Shown: positions 6,769 to 15,442 of the stretch, in pieces
Layout of the letters: each line of letters starts with the position of its first letter
Position numbering within the stretch: position 1 is the first letter of the stretch
Assembly: GCA_934446135.1 (NCBI GenBank)
Contig: CAKSDT010000033.1
Span: 1-16,511 of the forward strand
Reading direction: 5' to 3'
DNA length: 16,511 bases
Source of the DNA: an uncultured Clostridia bacterium
GTDB lineage: Bacteria > Bacillota > Clostridia > RGIG6154
Notes under the pieces: model-generated
Databases searched by the model: none
Told to the model about the DNA's origin: nothing
What the model saw: only the letters and a program-made list of their open reading frames with translations
Made by a program: the position numbers and the translations under genes

Positions 6769-9075
6769 ATGGATTTGAAGATTACACCACTTATTGTTCT
6801 CAGAGGTTTGGTAATATTTCCGGGAACAACAATTAGTTTTGATGTTGCCAGAGATAAATCTGTGAATGCACTGAAATCATCAATGGAAAACGGAAGAACG
6901 GTTTTACTTTGTGCTCAAAAGAATACGGAGATTACCAACCCCGGTCAGGACGACATTTATGCTGTTGGTACTTATTGCGAAATTAAACAGGTTTTCCAAA
7001 CTTCGTCTGATACATACAACATTTCTGTGCTTGGTATACAAAAGGGTGAAATTATCAGTTTTGAGGATTGTAAAGATTATTTTTTGGTTACATCAGCACC
7101 TGCAAATGGTTATGTTTACAACGAACAGGATATGGAGATCATAGCATTAAAACGGAAGATCAGGACACTTGTTATGAATGCTTATGCTCTTAATAGTTCT
7201 ATATCCTCTAAACTTATTCGTGATGTAATGAATACAGATACACTGTCTGATTTAATAAATACCGTTGCAGGTAATTTTCAATTTGAATATAATGAACTTC
7301 AAGCGATACTTGAAGAACTTGATATAAAAGAGGCATCTTGCAGACTCATAAAACTTCTTAATGATGAGATTGAAATTCTTAAAATTGACCAACAGATCAG
7401 TAGTGAAACTAAATCGTCTATTGACAAATCACAGCGTGAGTACTATCTGCGGGAACAACTGAAAACTATCAAAGAAAATTTGGATGAAGGCGATACACAG
7501 AATGACGAAATTGAGGAGTACAGAAACAAAATTTTATCATTAGAGCTTTCGTCTGACAGCGAAGAAAAACTTATAAAGGAGTTATCTAAATTAAATCGTC
7601 TTGCTCCCAGTTCACCTGAGGCGGCGGTTATTACGATGTACCTTGATACCGTTTTGGATCTTCCGTGGAATATTAAAACAAAAGAAACTGTTGATGTTAA
7701 GGAAGCACATAGAATTCTGGAAAGAGACCATTATGGTCTTGCAAAAGTAAAAGAACGAATTTTAGAATTCTTTGCGGTTAAAGAACTCGGAGGCAAAACC
7801 AATGGTAATATAATTTGTCTTTCAGGTCCGCCGGGTGTAGGTAAAACATCTATTGCAAAATCACTTGCTGAAGCATTAAACAGAAACTATGTAAGGATTT
7901 CTTTAGGCGGTGTTAAAGATGAGAGTGAGATAAGAGGACACAGAAAAACATATTTGGGGTCAATGCCCGGCAGAATCATTTCTGCATTAACTCAGGCAAA
8001 GTCTTCGAACCCTCTGATTTTACTTGATGAAATTGATAAAATGAGTTCTGATTACAAGGGTGACCCCGCCTCTGCTATGTTAGAGGTATTGGATTATGAA
8101 CAAAATAATGAATTCAAAGATAATTATATAGAGATACCATTTGACTTGTCGGATGTTTTGTTTATTACAACCGCAAATGATGTTTATTCAATTCCCGATC
8201 CATTAAGGGACAGAATGGAAATTATTGAAGTGGACGGTTACACTCCCGACGAGAAGTTTGAAATTGCAAAAAGGCATCTTATACCAAAACAACTAAAAAG
8301 GCACAACTTGTCAGGAGTTGTATTTAATGATGATGCAGTAAATTTAGTGATTGAAAATTATACGCGGGAATCCGGAGTTAGAACACTTGATAGACTGATA
8401 GCGAAAATTTGCCGTAAAGTTGCAATGATTTATATTAATGAAAATGTTAATACTAACGAAATCAACAAAGAGAGTGTAAAAAAACTTTTGGGTAATGAAA
8501 AATTCAGATCAACTTATGCTGATAATGAACCGTCAGTTGGTATAGCAAATGGGCTTGCGTGGACAGGTTACGGCGGAGATGTTTTAAATATTGAAGTTTC
8601 TGTTATGCCCGGTTCCGGAAAAACAATACTTACCGGAAATCTTGGTGATGTAATGAAGGAATCGGCAACAACTGCTATTTCCTATATTCGTTCAAACTGT
8701 GACAGTTTCGGTGTTAATCCTAAATTTGCAGAGGAAAATGACATTCATGTTCATGTACCGGAAGGATCTGTTCCCAAAGATGGTCCGTCTGCCGGAATAA
8801 CTCTCACAACCGCTATTGTTTCGGCTTTGACAGATAGACCAATAAAACCAAATATTGCTATGACGGGTGAAATCACATTAAGGGGTAAAGTGCTTCCTAT
8901 CGGTGGCTTGAAGGAAAAAACCCTTGCTGCCCTCAGGTATGGCGTGGATACAATTATTATTCCTGAAGACAATAAAAATGATGCAGATGAACTTTCTGAT
9001 TATGTTAAAGAAGGTTTAAAAATTATTCCCGTTAAAAATTACAATCAAGTGGCAAACAATGTTTTTGTCAATTAA
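6769..9075 (+). CDS. lon: ATP-dependent endopeptidase Lon (LonA type)
   Basis: A cytosolic hexameric AAA+ protease that degrades damaged and regulatory proteins. In order, it has the N-terminal LON substrate-binding domain (about residues 4-190), a helical linker including SQREYYLREQLKTIKENL, the AAA+ module with Walker A GPPGVGKTS (353-361) and Walker B LLDEIDKM (Asp420, Glu421), and a C-terminal protease domain. The Ser-Lys dyad is Ser674 in KDGPSAGI and Lys717 in GGLKEK. At 768 residues it is full length. The ATG at 6769 has AGG at 6758-6760, 8 nt upstream, a weak ribosome binding site. No clear promoter is visible in the 32 bp after the upstream hairpin (a poor TTGAGA/TATAGG pair spaced 19 bp is the best I see), and no CtsR- or CIRCE-like operator is present. 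engB follows 9 bp downstream. Confidence 0.96.
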   Translation: MDLKITPLIVLRGLVIFPGTTISFDVARDKSVNALKSSMENGRTVLLCAQKNTEITNPGQDDIYAVGTYCEIKQVFQTSSDTYNISVLGIQKGEIISFEDCKDYFLVTSAPANGYVYNEQDMEIIALKRKIRTLVMNAYALNSSISSKLIRDVMNTDTLSDLINTVAGNFQFEYNELQAILEELDIKEASCRLIKLLNDEIEILKIDQQISSETKSSIDKSQREYYLREQLKTIKENLDEGDTQNDEIEEYRNKILSLELSSDSEEKLIKELSKLNRLAPSSPEAAVITMYLDTVLDLPWNIKTKETVDVKEAHRILERDHYGLAKVKERILEFFAVKELGGKTNGNIICLSGPPGVGKTSIAKSLAEALNRNYVRISLGGVKDESEIRGHRKTYLGSMPGRIISALTQAKSSNPLILLDEIDKMSSDYKGDPASAMLEVLDYEQNNEFKDNYIEIPFDLSDVLFITTANDVYSIPDPLRDRMEIIEVDGYTPDEKFEIAKRHLIPKQLKRHNLSGVVFNDDAVNLVIENYTRESGVRTLDRLIAKICRKVAMIYINENVNTNEINKESVKKLLGNEKFRSTYADNEPSVGIANGLAWTGYGGDVLNIEVSVMPGSGKTILTGNLGDVMKESATTAISYIRSNCDSFGVNPKFAEENDIHVHVPEGSVPKDGPSAGITLTTAIVSALTDRPIKPNIAMTGEITLRGKVLPIGGLKEKTLAALRYGVDTIIIPEDNKNDADELSDYVKEGLKIIPVKNYNQVANNVFVN

Positions 9076-9084
9076 GGAGAGTTT

Positions 9085-9666
9085 ATGAATATTCATAATG
9101 TGAATTTTGTTATTTCGGCTGTTGCAGAACAGCAGTATCCGCACTTTAGTTTTAATGAAATTGCAATGGTAGGAAGATCAAATGTTGGAAAGTCATCACT
9201 TATAAACAAGTTGCTTAACAGAAAAAATTTTGCAAGAGTGAGTTCAAAGCCGGGGAAGACAATAACAATAAATTTTTACAATCTTGATAATTCTCTTGGC
9301 ATTGTGGATCTTCCGGGGTATGGATATGCAAAGGTGTCGAAAAAAGAAAAAGAAAAATGGGGAGATATGATTAATTCATATCTTAATTCAAGAACAAATT
9401 TAAAAGTAATATTTTTACTGGTCGATTCAAGACACAAGCCTACTGCTGATGACATTATGATGCTTGAATGGATAAAGTATTATAAAAAAGAATTTTATGT
9501 TATAGCAACTAAAGTTGATAAACTAAAGCCATCTTTAAGACAAGAAACACTAGATCTGTGTTTTGACTGTTTAGATATCGACAGAGATAAATTCATCCCG
9601 TTTTCTGCCGAAACAGGCGAAGGAAAAGATATACTTCTCACATTATTTAATAAATACAGTGATTAG
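9085..9666 (+). CDS. ysxC: Ribosome biogenesis GTPase EngB/YsxC/YihA
   Basis: This essential small GTPase of the TrmE-Era-EngA-YihA-Septin class assists 50S subunit assembly. G1 is GRSNVGKS (residues 30-37), a threonine-containing G2 region GKTITINFY follows, G3 is DLPGYGYAKV (from Asp74), G4 is TKVDK (141-145) and G5 is SAETGEG (173-179). The length, 193 residues, is normal. TAAGGAG at 9073-9079 spans the lon stop codon and gives a strong ribosome binding site 5 nt before the ATG. The lon-ysxC order is conserved in Bacillota, including Bacillus subtilis, and suggests co-transcription. Confidence 0.95.
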   Translation: MNIHNVNFVISAVAEQQYPHFSFNEIAMVGRSNVGKSSLINKLLNRKNFARVSSKPGKTITINFYNLDNSLGIVDLPGYGYAKVSKKEKEKWGDMINSYLNSRTNLKVIFLLVDSRHKPTADDIMMLEWIKYYKKEFYVIATKVDKLKPSLRQETLDLCFDCLDIDRDKFIPFSAETGEGKDILLTLFNKYSD

Positions 9667-9694
9667 TTTTAATTGATTGAAAGAAGGAATTAAT

Positions 9695-9760
9695 ATGACA
9701 AATAAAAACAAAAATGTTCTTGCGATTTCTTTTGCAGTTTTGTTATTAATTGCCGGGTGA
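9695..9760 (+). pseudogene. N-terminal piece of the interrupted membrane protein gene, ended by in-frame TGA
   Basis: An ATG at 9695 with a good ribosome binding site (AAGAAGGA at 9681-9688, 6 nt spacing) opens a 21-codon frame that stops at TGA 9758-9760. It encodes a basic start (MTNKNKN) and the first half of a hydrophobic helix (VLAISFAVLLLIAG). The frame then continues with no shift into the membrane protein at 9767-10354: the codons after TGA read Gly-Ile-Val-Leu-Asp. Changing one base (TGA to TGG, Trp) would restore a single 219-residue protein. I therefore read this as the true start of the next gene cut by a nonsense codon. A genuine short leader peptide is the less likely alternative. 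Confidence 0.6.
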
Positions 9761-9766
9761 GGTATT

Positions 9767-10354
9767 GTGCTTGATATATTTAATATTTCACTCGGTAGTT
9801 TGTCAGTGCTTGCGTTCGGAATTTGTTTTTTGATTGGGTATTTTGTTTCTCATAAAAAGGTATATCTTCATATCGGGACATACTTTGCGTTAATTGGTCT
9901 GGTGATATTTCTCGTTAACGCTGGTATAGTTGATTGGAAATACTTTTTGGCATTGATTACGGTGGCATTATCTTTAGGGTTATTTGTGTCATATTTTGCC
10001 TCAAAAAAACAAATACTTTTATTTGCGGCTGAAATTATTATGTTTGTGGCAGCAAGGCAGTTTATATTTATTTTAGTTGATGATTCTGCAATGCACAACG
10101 GATATTCTGCTCTTGTTTTAGGGGTTTTGTTTGTTATTTTATTTATTTTGCAGAATAAGAACTATGGGTACTTTCCTGCAGCGGCCGCCATTGTTTTTTA
10201 TCTTCTCGGCTTTTTAAATCTTGCGGCTGCGACAGGTATGATCGATAAAGTTATATTTAAAGTGCTTTGTGCTGTTGTATTAATAATATGCGGCTTGTTA
10301 TTGTTTGTATATGTTATAAAGAAAAATATTAAGGTGGATAAGTATGGCAAATAA
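9767..10354 (+). CDS. Multi-pass membrane protein of unknown function (continues the frame broken by TGA)
   Basis: I do not recognise the family with confidence. The 195-residue frame from GTG 9767 is very hydrophobic, with roughly six predicted membrane segments separated by short basic or polar loops, and ends in a basic tail (VIKKNIKVDKYGK). Two stretches (near the N-terminus and around LIGLVIFLVNAGIVDWKYFLALI) share a hydrophobic-Asn-Gly-Ile-Asp-Trp pattern like DUF5668/LiaF-type membrane repeats; this is only a weak resemblance. The only ribosome binding site upstream of this GTG is a poor GAGG at 9759-9762. The well-positioned start is the in-frame ATG at 9695, beyond a TGA. If translated at all, this part may depend on reinitiation 6 nt after that TGA or on readthrough. 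Its 3' end overlaps hisS by 11 bp. Confidence 0.65.
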   Translation: MLDIFNISLGSLSVLAFGICFLIGYFVSHKKVYLHIGTYFALIGLVIFLVNAGIVDWKYFLALITVALSLGLFVSYFASKKQILLFAAEIIMFVAARQFIFILVDDSAMHNGYSALVLGVLFVILFILQNKNYGYFPAAAAIVFYLLGFLNLAAATGMIDKVIFKVLCAVVLIICGLLLFVYVIKKNIKVDKYGK

Positions 10355-11609
10355 AAAAATTACTGCACCAAAGGGAACTCACGATATTTTACCGGATGAG
10401 ATTCCCATTTGGAATTATCTTGAAGACAAAATGAAACAAATTTGTTCAGATTTTAACTACAAAGAAATAAGATTTCCTGTATTTGAAAGCACAGATTTAT
10501 TTTCAAGAGGTGTTGGCGATACTACGGATGTTGTTCAAAAGGAAATGTATACTTTTAACGATAAAGGCGGAAGAAGTATTACATTAAGACCGGAAGGAAC
10601 ATCTTCTACAGCGAGGAGTTATTTGGAAAATAATCTATCGTTGGCACCTGTTCCGGAAAAACTGTTCTATAAGATAACATGTTACAGATATGAACGGCCG
10701 CAAGCGGGAAGATTCAGAGAATTTAACCAGTTCGGCGTCGAAAATTTTGGTAGCAGTTCTCCGTATACTGATGCTGAAGTAATATCTCTTGCTATGAAAA
10801 TATTATCTGCGACAGGTGTTAAAGGCCTTGAATTGTACATTAATTCAATCGGATGTGCAGAATGCCGAAACAAATATAATGATGTGCTTAAGGAATTTTT
10901 ACATAAACATTCGACGGAATTGTGTGATTTATGCAATGACAGAATGGACAGAAACCCGCTAAGGGTTCTTGATTGTAAAAATCCTGAATGTCAGAAAACC
11001 CTTATCAATGCACCAACGATTGACAGTGTTTTATGTGATGATTGCAGGATACATTTTGATACTCTTAAGAGTGCATTGTCATCGATTGGAATTAACTACT
11101 CGGTTGATACAGGACTTGTAAGAGGTCTTGATTATTACACGAGAACAGTTTTTGAAATTAAGTCAAATGATTTGGGATCACAGTCTACAGTCTGCGGTGG
11201 CGGAAGGTATGACGGACTAATAGAACAACTTGGAGGAAAGCCGACACCGGGAATAGGATTTTCTATAGGAATTGAGAGACTTATAAATATTTTGTGTCTT
11301 CAGGGAATCGATGTTCCTGACAATGATAAAGTGAAACTGTTTGTCGGACATATGGGTGATAGTGCAAGAAAATTTGCATTTACTGCTGTAACAAACCTCA
11401 GAAACAACGGTATTTCAGCTGAGTTTGACCATACTAATAGATCTGTTAAGGCTCAGATGAAGTATGCTGATAAAATAGGTGCATTATACACTGTTATAAT
11501 CGGTGATGATGAACTTGAAAATAATATTTGTAATATAAAAGATATGAATAGCGGTGAAGTTGTTCAAATAAATATGCAGGACTTGGCGGGAGGAAAATTA
11601 AATGTCTGA
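10344..11609 (+). CDS. hisS: Histidyl-tRNA synthetase
   Basis: A class II aminoacyl-tRNA synthetase that charges tRNA-His. Motif 2 is in YKITCYRYERPQAGRFREFNQFGVE (residues 109-133), the histidine-specific motif is GLVRGLDYYTRTVFE (257-271), and the motif 3 region is GIGFSIGIERL. The anticodon-binding domain makes up the last 90 or so residues. RPEGT at 82-86 is another substrate-pocket signature. An insertion at about 170-235 carries eight cysteines in four pairs (171/174, 194/197, 211/216, 231/234), which could bind zinc; similar Cys patterns occur in other bacterial HisRS. The length is 421 residues. AAGGTGGA, about 5 nt before the ATG, is the ribosome binding site and lies inside the upstream membrane protein gene. 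There is no T-box leader. It overlaps aspS by 8 bp. Confidence 0.96.
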   Translation: MANKKITAPKGTHDILPDEIPIWNYLEDKMKQICSDFNYKEIRFPVFESTDLFSRGVGDTTDVVQKEMYTFNDKGGRSITLRPEGTSSTARSYLENNLSLAPVPEKLFYKITCYRYERPQAGRFREFNQFGVENFGSSSPYTDAEVISLAMKILSATGVKGLELYINSIGCAECRNKYNDVLKEFLHKHSTELCDLCNDRMDRNPLRVLDCKNPECQKTLINAPTIDSVLCDDCRIHFDTLKSALSSIGINYSVDTGLVRGLDYYTRTVFEIKSNDLGSQSTVCGGGRYDGLIEQLGGKPTPGIGFSIGIERLINILCLQGIDVPDNDKVKLFVGHMGDSARKFAFTAVTNLRNNGISAEFDHTNRSVKAQMKYADKIGALYTVIIGDDELENNICNIKDMNSGEVVQINMQDLAGGKLNV

Positions 11610-13395
11610 AAAATTTCTTAGATTAAAAAGAACAGATATGTGCGGAACAATATCTGAAAAACATCTCAATAAAGAGGTAGTTGTCAGCGGTTGGGTTCAG
11701 GACAGAAGAGATCTTGGCAGTATTATATTTATAACTTTGCGTGACAGAGCCGGGATCGTTCAAATTTATTTTGATCAGAATGAAAACAAAGAATTGTTTG
11801 ATATTGCCGACTCAGTTCGTTCGGAATATGTTATGTCAATAAAGGGATTTGTCAGAGAAAGAAGCGGCGGAAACTTCAACACAGAAATCCCGACAGGAAG
11901 GTATGAGATTGTTGCAAATGATGTTCAGGTGCTTTCTAGGGCCCAGACTCCGCCTTTCGAAATTGATGATAAGGCTGATGTTAATGATCAGTTGAGATTA
12001 AAGTACAGATATCTTGATTTAAGACGCCCGGGACAGGCTGATGGTTTAGTTATGAGACACAGAATAACTAAAATTGCCCGCGACTTTTATGACGAGAATG
12101 GTTTTCTTGAAATTGAAACCCCCATTCTTCAAAAAAGCACTCCTGAGGGTGCGAGAGATTATCTTGTTCCGAGCAGGGTACATCATGGAAAATTTTATGC
12201 CCTTCCGCAGTCCCCTCAACTTTATAAGCAGATTTTGATGGTTTCGGGGATGGACAGATATTTTCAGATAGCAAAATGTTTCAGAGATGAAGATTTGCGT
12301 GCTGACAGACAGCCCGAGTTCACGCAAATTGACCTTGAAATGTCATTCGTTGATGTTGATGATGTGATTACGCTTAACGAAAGATTTGTAAGAAGAGTAT
12401 TTAAAGAAGTTTTAAATGTTGATCTTCCTGAGCATTTCGATCGTGTGACTTACAGGGAAGCGATGGAAAGGTATGGTTCAGATAAACCCGACAGAAGGTT
12501 TGGAATGGAACTCAAAAATCTTTCAAATATCTTTGAAAATTCTGAATTCAAAGCCTTTTCAGATGTCGTAAAATCCGGCGGTTCTGTCAGAGCAATCAAT
12601 GCAAAAAATGCAGCGGACAAGTTGTCAAGAAGAGAATTGGATAAACTTGTTGATTTTGTAAAAACATATAAAGCAAAGGGCTTGGCATGGGTTATTGTGG
12701 AAGATGGCGAAATCAAATCTTCAATCAAAAAATTCCTTTCAGAAGATGATATTAAAGCAATAACAAATATAATGGACGCATCAGCAGGGGATGTTGTTTT
12801 ACTAGTTGCCGACAAGGACAAGATTGTTTTTGATTCTTTAGGTGCATTGAGATGTGAACTTGCAAAGAGATTCGGACTTATAAATAATAAAGAATTTGAT
12901 TTTCTTTGGGTTACAGAATTTCCGCTTCTTGAATATTCGGAGGAAGAGGAAAGGTATGTTGCGATGCATCATCCTTTTACATCACCTATGGATGAGGATG
13001 TTAAACTTCTTGATACTGACCCCGGACTTGCAAGGGCAAAAGCATATGATATTGTTCTTAACGGATGTGAATTGGGCGGAGGAAGTATAAGAATTCACGA
13101 TTCTGAACTCCAGAAAAAAATGTTTAAGGTTATAGGTCTTTCTGAGGAAGATGCAAATGTAAGATTTGGATTTTTGATCGAAGCATTTAAATACGGTACA
13201 CCGCCGCACGGTGGAATGGCATATGGTCTTGACAGGATGGTTATGCTTATGAGCGGAAAAAGTTCAATTCGTGATGTAATCGCATTTCCTAAAGTTCAGA
13301 ATGCGTCTGAATTGATGTCTAATGCTCCTGATACAGTAGATGAAAATCAACTTAAAGACCTTGGAATAGAAATTTCAAAAACAGAGGAACAGTGA
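11602..13395 (+). CDS. aspS: Aspartyl-tRNA synthetase (bacterial type)
   Basis: A class IIb synthetase that charges tRNA-Asp. An N-terminal OB-fold anticodon-binding domain (to about residue 110) is followed by the catalytic core with motif 2 in FRDEDLRADRQPEFTQIDLE (227-246) and motif 3 in MAYGLDRMVMLMSG. The bacterial-specific GAD insertion lies between them (about 290-430). The length, 597 residues, is normal. GGGAGG at 11588-11593 lies 8 nt before the ATG. The segment GWVQDRRDLGS has Leu38 where relaxed-specificity AspRS enzymes usually carry His, which suggests the discriminating type that charges only tRNA-Asp; this is inferred from one position. hisS-aspS pairing is common in Bacillota. 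Its TGA shares one base with the ATG of the next gene. Confidence 0.96.
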   Translation: MSEKFLRLKRTDMCGTISEKHLNKEVVVSGWVQDRRDLGSIIFITLRDRAGIVQIYFDQNENKELFDIADSVRSEYVMSIKGFVRERSGGNFNTEIPTGRYEIVANDVQVLSRAQTPPFEIDDKADVNDQLRLKYRYLDLRRPGQADGLVMRHRITKIARDFYDENGFLEIETPILQKSTPEGARDYLVPSRVHHGKFYALPQSPQLYKQILMVSGMDRYFQIAKCFRDEDLRADRQPEFTQIDLEMSFVDVDDVITLNERFVRRVFKEVLNVDLPEHFDRVTYREAMERYGSDKPDRRFGMELKNLSNIFENSEFKAFSDVVKSGGSVRAINAKNAADKLSRRELDKLVDFVKTYKAKGLAWVIVEDGEIKSSIKKFLSEDDIKAITNIMDASAGDVVLLVADKDKIVFDSLGALRCELAKRFGLINNKEFDFLWVTEFPLLEYSEEEERYVAMHHPFTSPMDEDVKLLDTDPGLARAKAYDIVLNGCELGGGSIRIHDSELQKKMFKVIGLSEEDANVRFGFLIEAFKYGTPPHGGMAYGLDRMVMLMSGKSSIRDVIAFPKVQNASELMSNAPDTVDENQLKDLGIEISKTEEQ

Positions 13396-14639
13396 TGAAT
13401 TTGTTTAAGAATAAAAACAGTATTATTACTTTAATTGTAATTTTGATTTTGATAACTGCGTTTGTTTTCGTTTTTCTTGATTTAAAAAAATCAAATTCAA
13501 CTGTAATATCTTCGTCAGATATACCGCTTGTTGCTGTTGACAAGAACAATATATCGGAAATTCAATTTAAATCAGATGCAGAATCGTATAAAATTATTAA
13601 TAATGACGGTGTTTGGAGATTTGAAGATAATCCTAATCTTCCGATAATTCAATCAAAAGCAGATGGTATTGCCTACGATGTTTCAACCATTTTTGCAAAA
13701 GAAAAAATTGAAAAGTCTGCACAGAATGTTGAAATGTATGGTTTGGATAAATGCGTTGCGGATGTTAATGTAACACTTGGCGATGGATCTGGTTATAAAG
13801 TTCATATTGGAAATAAACTTTCCGATGGAAACGGATTTTATGCGAGAGTAAATGATGACAAGGGCATTTATGTGATAGATATTGGAAAGGGACAGAACTT
13901 TAAGATAAAACACAGTGAACTGATTGATTATTCTATCGGAATTAGGTCAAGAGATAATATAGTTTCAATCACATTAACGAACAAAGTCGGGGAGCAACTC
14001 GTGTTCGAAAAAGATGATACGAAGAGCGGCAACTCCGCTTGGTTGATGGTATATCCTACCAGATGGGTTGTATCTGCCTCTGAGATGGAATCCCTTATAA
14101 TGTATCCGTTGATTTCACTTAGGGCTGACGAATACATTGTTGACGATGAATTTAATTATGACAGTTTCATATCAGAAAATAAATCTTGCGTAGGTTTAAA
14201 ATATAGCGACGATACAACTAAATTTTTCAGGATTGCATCTGATGCTGATGACAAAAACGCAATTATATATTCTGACGGAATGTACTATCCGGCGAGTGCA
14301 AAAACTAAACTTTCTTTTATAACAGATTGTACGCCGAAAAACTTTATTAACAAATTAACATGGGAAAATTTGGGTCAAGATGTCAAGTTTGAGGGAAAAC
14401 TTCAGTCCGGTAAAATTCAAGGTGATATTCCGAATGAAAATGTACTGATTCCGGTAGCAGAACAAATTGAGAATTTTTCTCCCAAACAGGAAGATATGTA
14501 TATTCGTTTTTACAGCGGTGAAAAAGAATTTGTTTATAAGTTCTTTAATTACGACAAGGATGATTATGCAGTTACAACCGACGGTAATCTTTATTTTTTA
14601 GTTAATAAAAAGATTTTAGACAGAATGTCTGAAAGATAA
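13395..14639 (+). CDS. DUF4340 domain protein with N-terminal membrane anchor
   Basis: A 414-residue protein of unknown function. A short basic start (MNLFKNKN) leads into one hydrophobic segment (SIITLIVILILITAFVFVFL, residues 9-28). The remainder looks soluble and extracytoplasmic: beta-rich, with the pattern typical of DUF4340 (ISEIQFKSDAESYKIINNDGVWRF, cited by position 47-70, and the MYGLDK and VHIGNKLSDGNGFYARV segments). Members are often found next to GldG-type ABC transporter genes, but none is present here. The ATG at 13395 overlaps the aspS TGA by one base, with AGAGGA at 13383-13388 6 nt upstream; a GTG at 13392 is less likely. The placement suggests translational coupling to aspS. 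No terminator is visible after it before the next promoter. Confidence 0.8.
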   Translation: MNLFKNKNSIITLIVILILITAFVFVFLDLKKSNSTVISSSDIPLVAVDKNNISEIQFKSDAESYKIINNDGVWRFEDNPNLPIIQSKADGIAYDVSTIFAKEKIEKSAQNVEMYGLDKCVADVNVTLGDGSGYKVHIGNKLSDGNGFYARVNDDKGIYVIDIGKGQNFKIKHSELIDYSIGIRSRDNIVSITLTNKVGEQLVFEKDDTKSGNSAWLMVYPTRWVVSASEMESLIMYPLISLRADEYIVDDEFNYDSFISENKSCVGLKYSDDTTKFFRIASDADDKNAIIYSDGMYYPASAKTKLSFITDCTPKNFINKLTWENLGQDVKFEGKLQSGKIQGDIPNENVLIPVAEQIENFSPKQEDMYIRFYSGEKEFVYKFFNYDKDDYAVTTDGNLYFLVNKKILDRMSER

Positions 14640-14645
14640 TTTTTA

Positions 14646-14674
14646 TTGATTCTTAAATATATTTATGATATACT
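14646..14674 (+). promoter_or_regulatory. Extended -10 sigma-A-type promoter for yebC-trmL
   Basis: TTGATT at 14646-14651 and TATACT at 14669-14674 are spaced by 17 bp, and a TGA immediately before the -10 box provides the extended -10 TGn element. Transcription would start near 14681, leaving a leader of about 25 nt that carries the ribosome binding site AAGGAG at 14693-14698, 7 nt before the yebC ATG. Confidence 0.8.
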
Positions 14675-14705
14675 AATTTTAATAAGATAAATAAGGAGAG
14701 TATTT

Positions 14706-15437
14706 ATGTCAGGACACAGTAAATGGGCAAATATTAAAAACAAAAAAGAAAAAACTGACGGTCAACGTGCTAAGATTTTTACAAAAATAGGCAGAGAAAT
14801 AGCAGTCGCAGTAAAAGAAGGCGGACCGGATATTAATTCGAATTCAAAATTGAAAGATGTAGTTGCAAAAGCAAAATCTTTGAATGTTCCAAATGACAAC
14901 ATAGAGAGAAGCATAAAAAAAGCGGCAGGAGACGGTGATGCCAACAACTATGAAGAAATTGTTTATGAAGGCTACGGTCCTTCAGGTGTTGCTGTAATTG
15001 TTGAAACTCTTACAGACAACAGAAACAGAACTGCATCTTCTATGAGACACTATTTTGATAAATTTGGCGGAAATCTTGGTCAACAAGGTTGTGTAGGATT
15101 TATGTTTGATAAAAAAGGTGTAATCATAATTGACAATGAAGATGAAGAATATGATGAAGAAACTGTAATGATGGATGCGTTAGACGGCGGTGCTGCTGAT
15201 TTTAATGCTGAGGACGGATATTTTGAAGTCTTAACTGATCCTAATGATTTTTCGTTTGTCTGCGATGCTCTTGAAAACAAAGGATATAAATTCTCATCTG
15301 CACAAATAGAAAATGTTCCTCAAACAACGGTTACGCTTACTGATGAGAATGATATTACAAATATGAATAAACTTGTTGACATATTAGAAGACGATGACGA
15401 TGTTCAAAATATTTATCATAACTGGAAAGAAGACTGA
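14706..15437 (+). CDS. yebC: YebC/PmpR family protein
   Basis: The N-terminal hallmark SGHSKWANIKNKK is followed by GQRAKIFTKIGREIAVAVKEGG and, later, by YEGYGPSGVAVIVETLTDNRNRTASSMRHYF, cited here by position (about 84-114). The C-terminal half is acidic. The family was long annotated as a transcriptional regulator; recent work assigns at least some members a role in relieving ribosome stalling on proline-rich stretches, which would fit the translation-centred surroundings. The length, 243 residues, is normal. It has its own promoter and a strong ribosome binding site, and is followed 5 bp later by trmL. Confidence 0.95.
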   Translation: MSGHSKWANIKNKKEKTDGQRAKIFTKIGREIAVAVKEGGPDINSNSKLKDVVAKAKSLNVPNDNIERSIKKAAGDGDANNYEEIVYEGYGPSGVAVIVETLTDNRNRTASSMRHYFDKFGGNLGQQGCVGFMFDKKGVIIIDNEDEEYDEETVMMDALDGGAADFNAEDGYFEVLTDPNDFSFVCDALENKGYKFSSAQIENVPQTTVTLTDENDITNMNKLVDILEDDDDVQNIYHNWKED

Positions 15438-15442
15438 ATTTT

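Noticed and set aside
9758..9830. Selenocysteine insertion at TGA 9758-9760
   Set aside because: No stable SECIS-like hairpin is visible just downstream, and the codon sits inside a membrane helix with no redox context.
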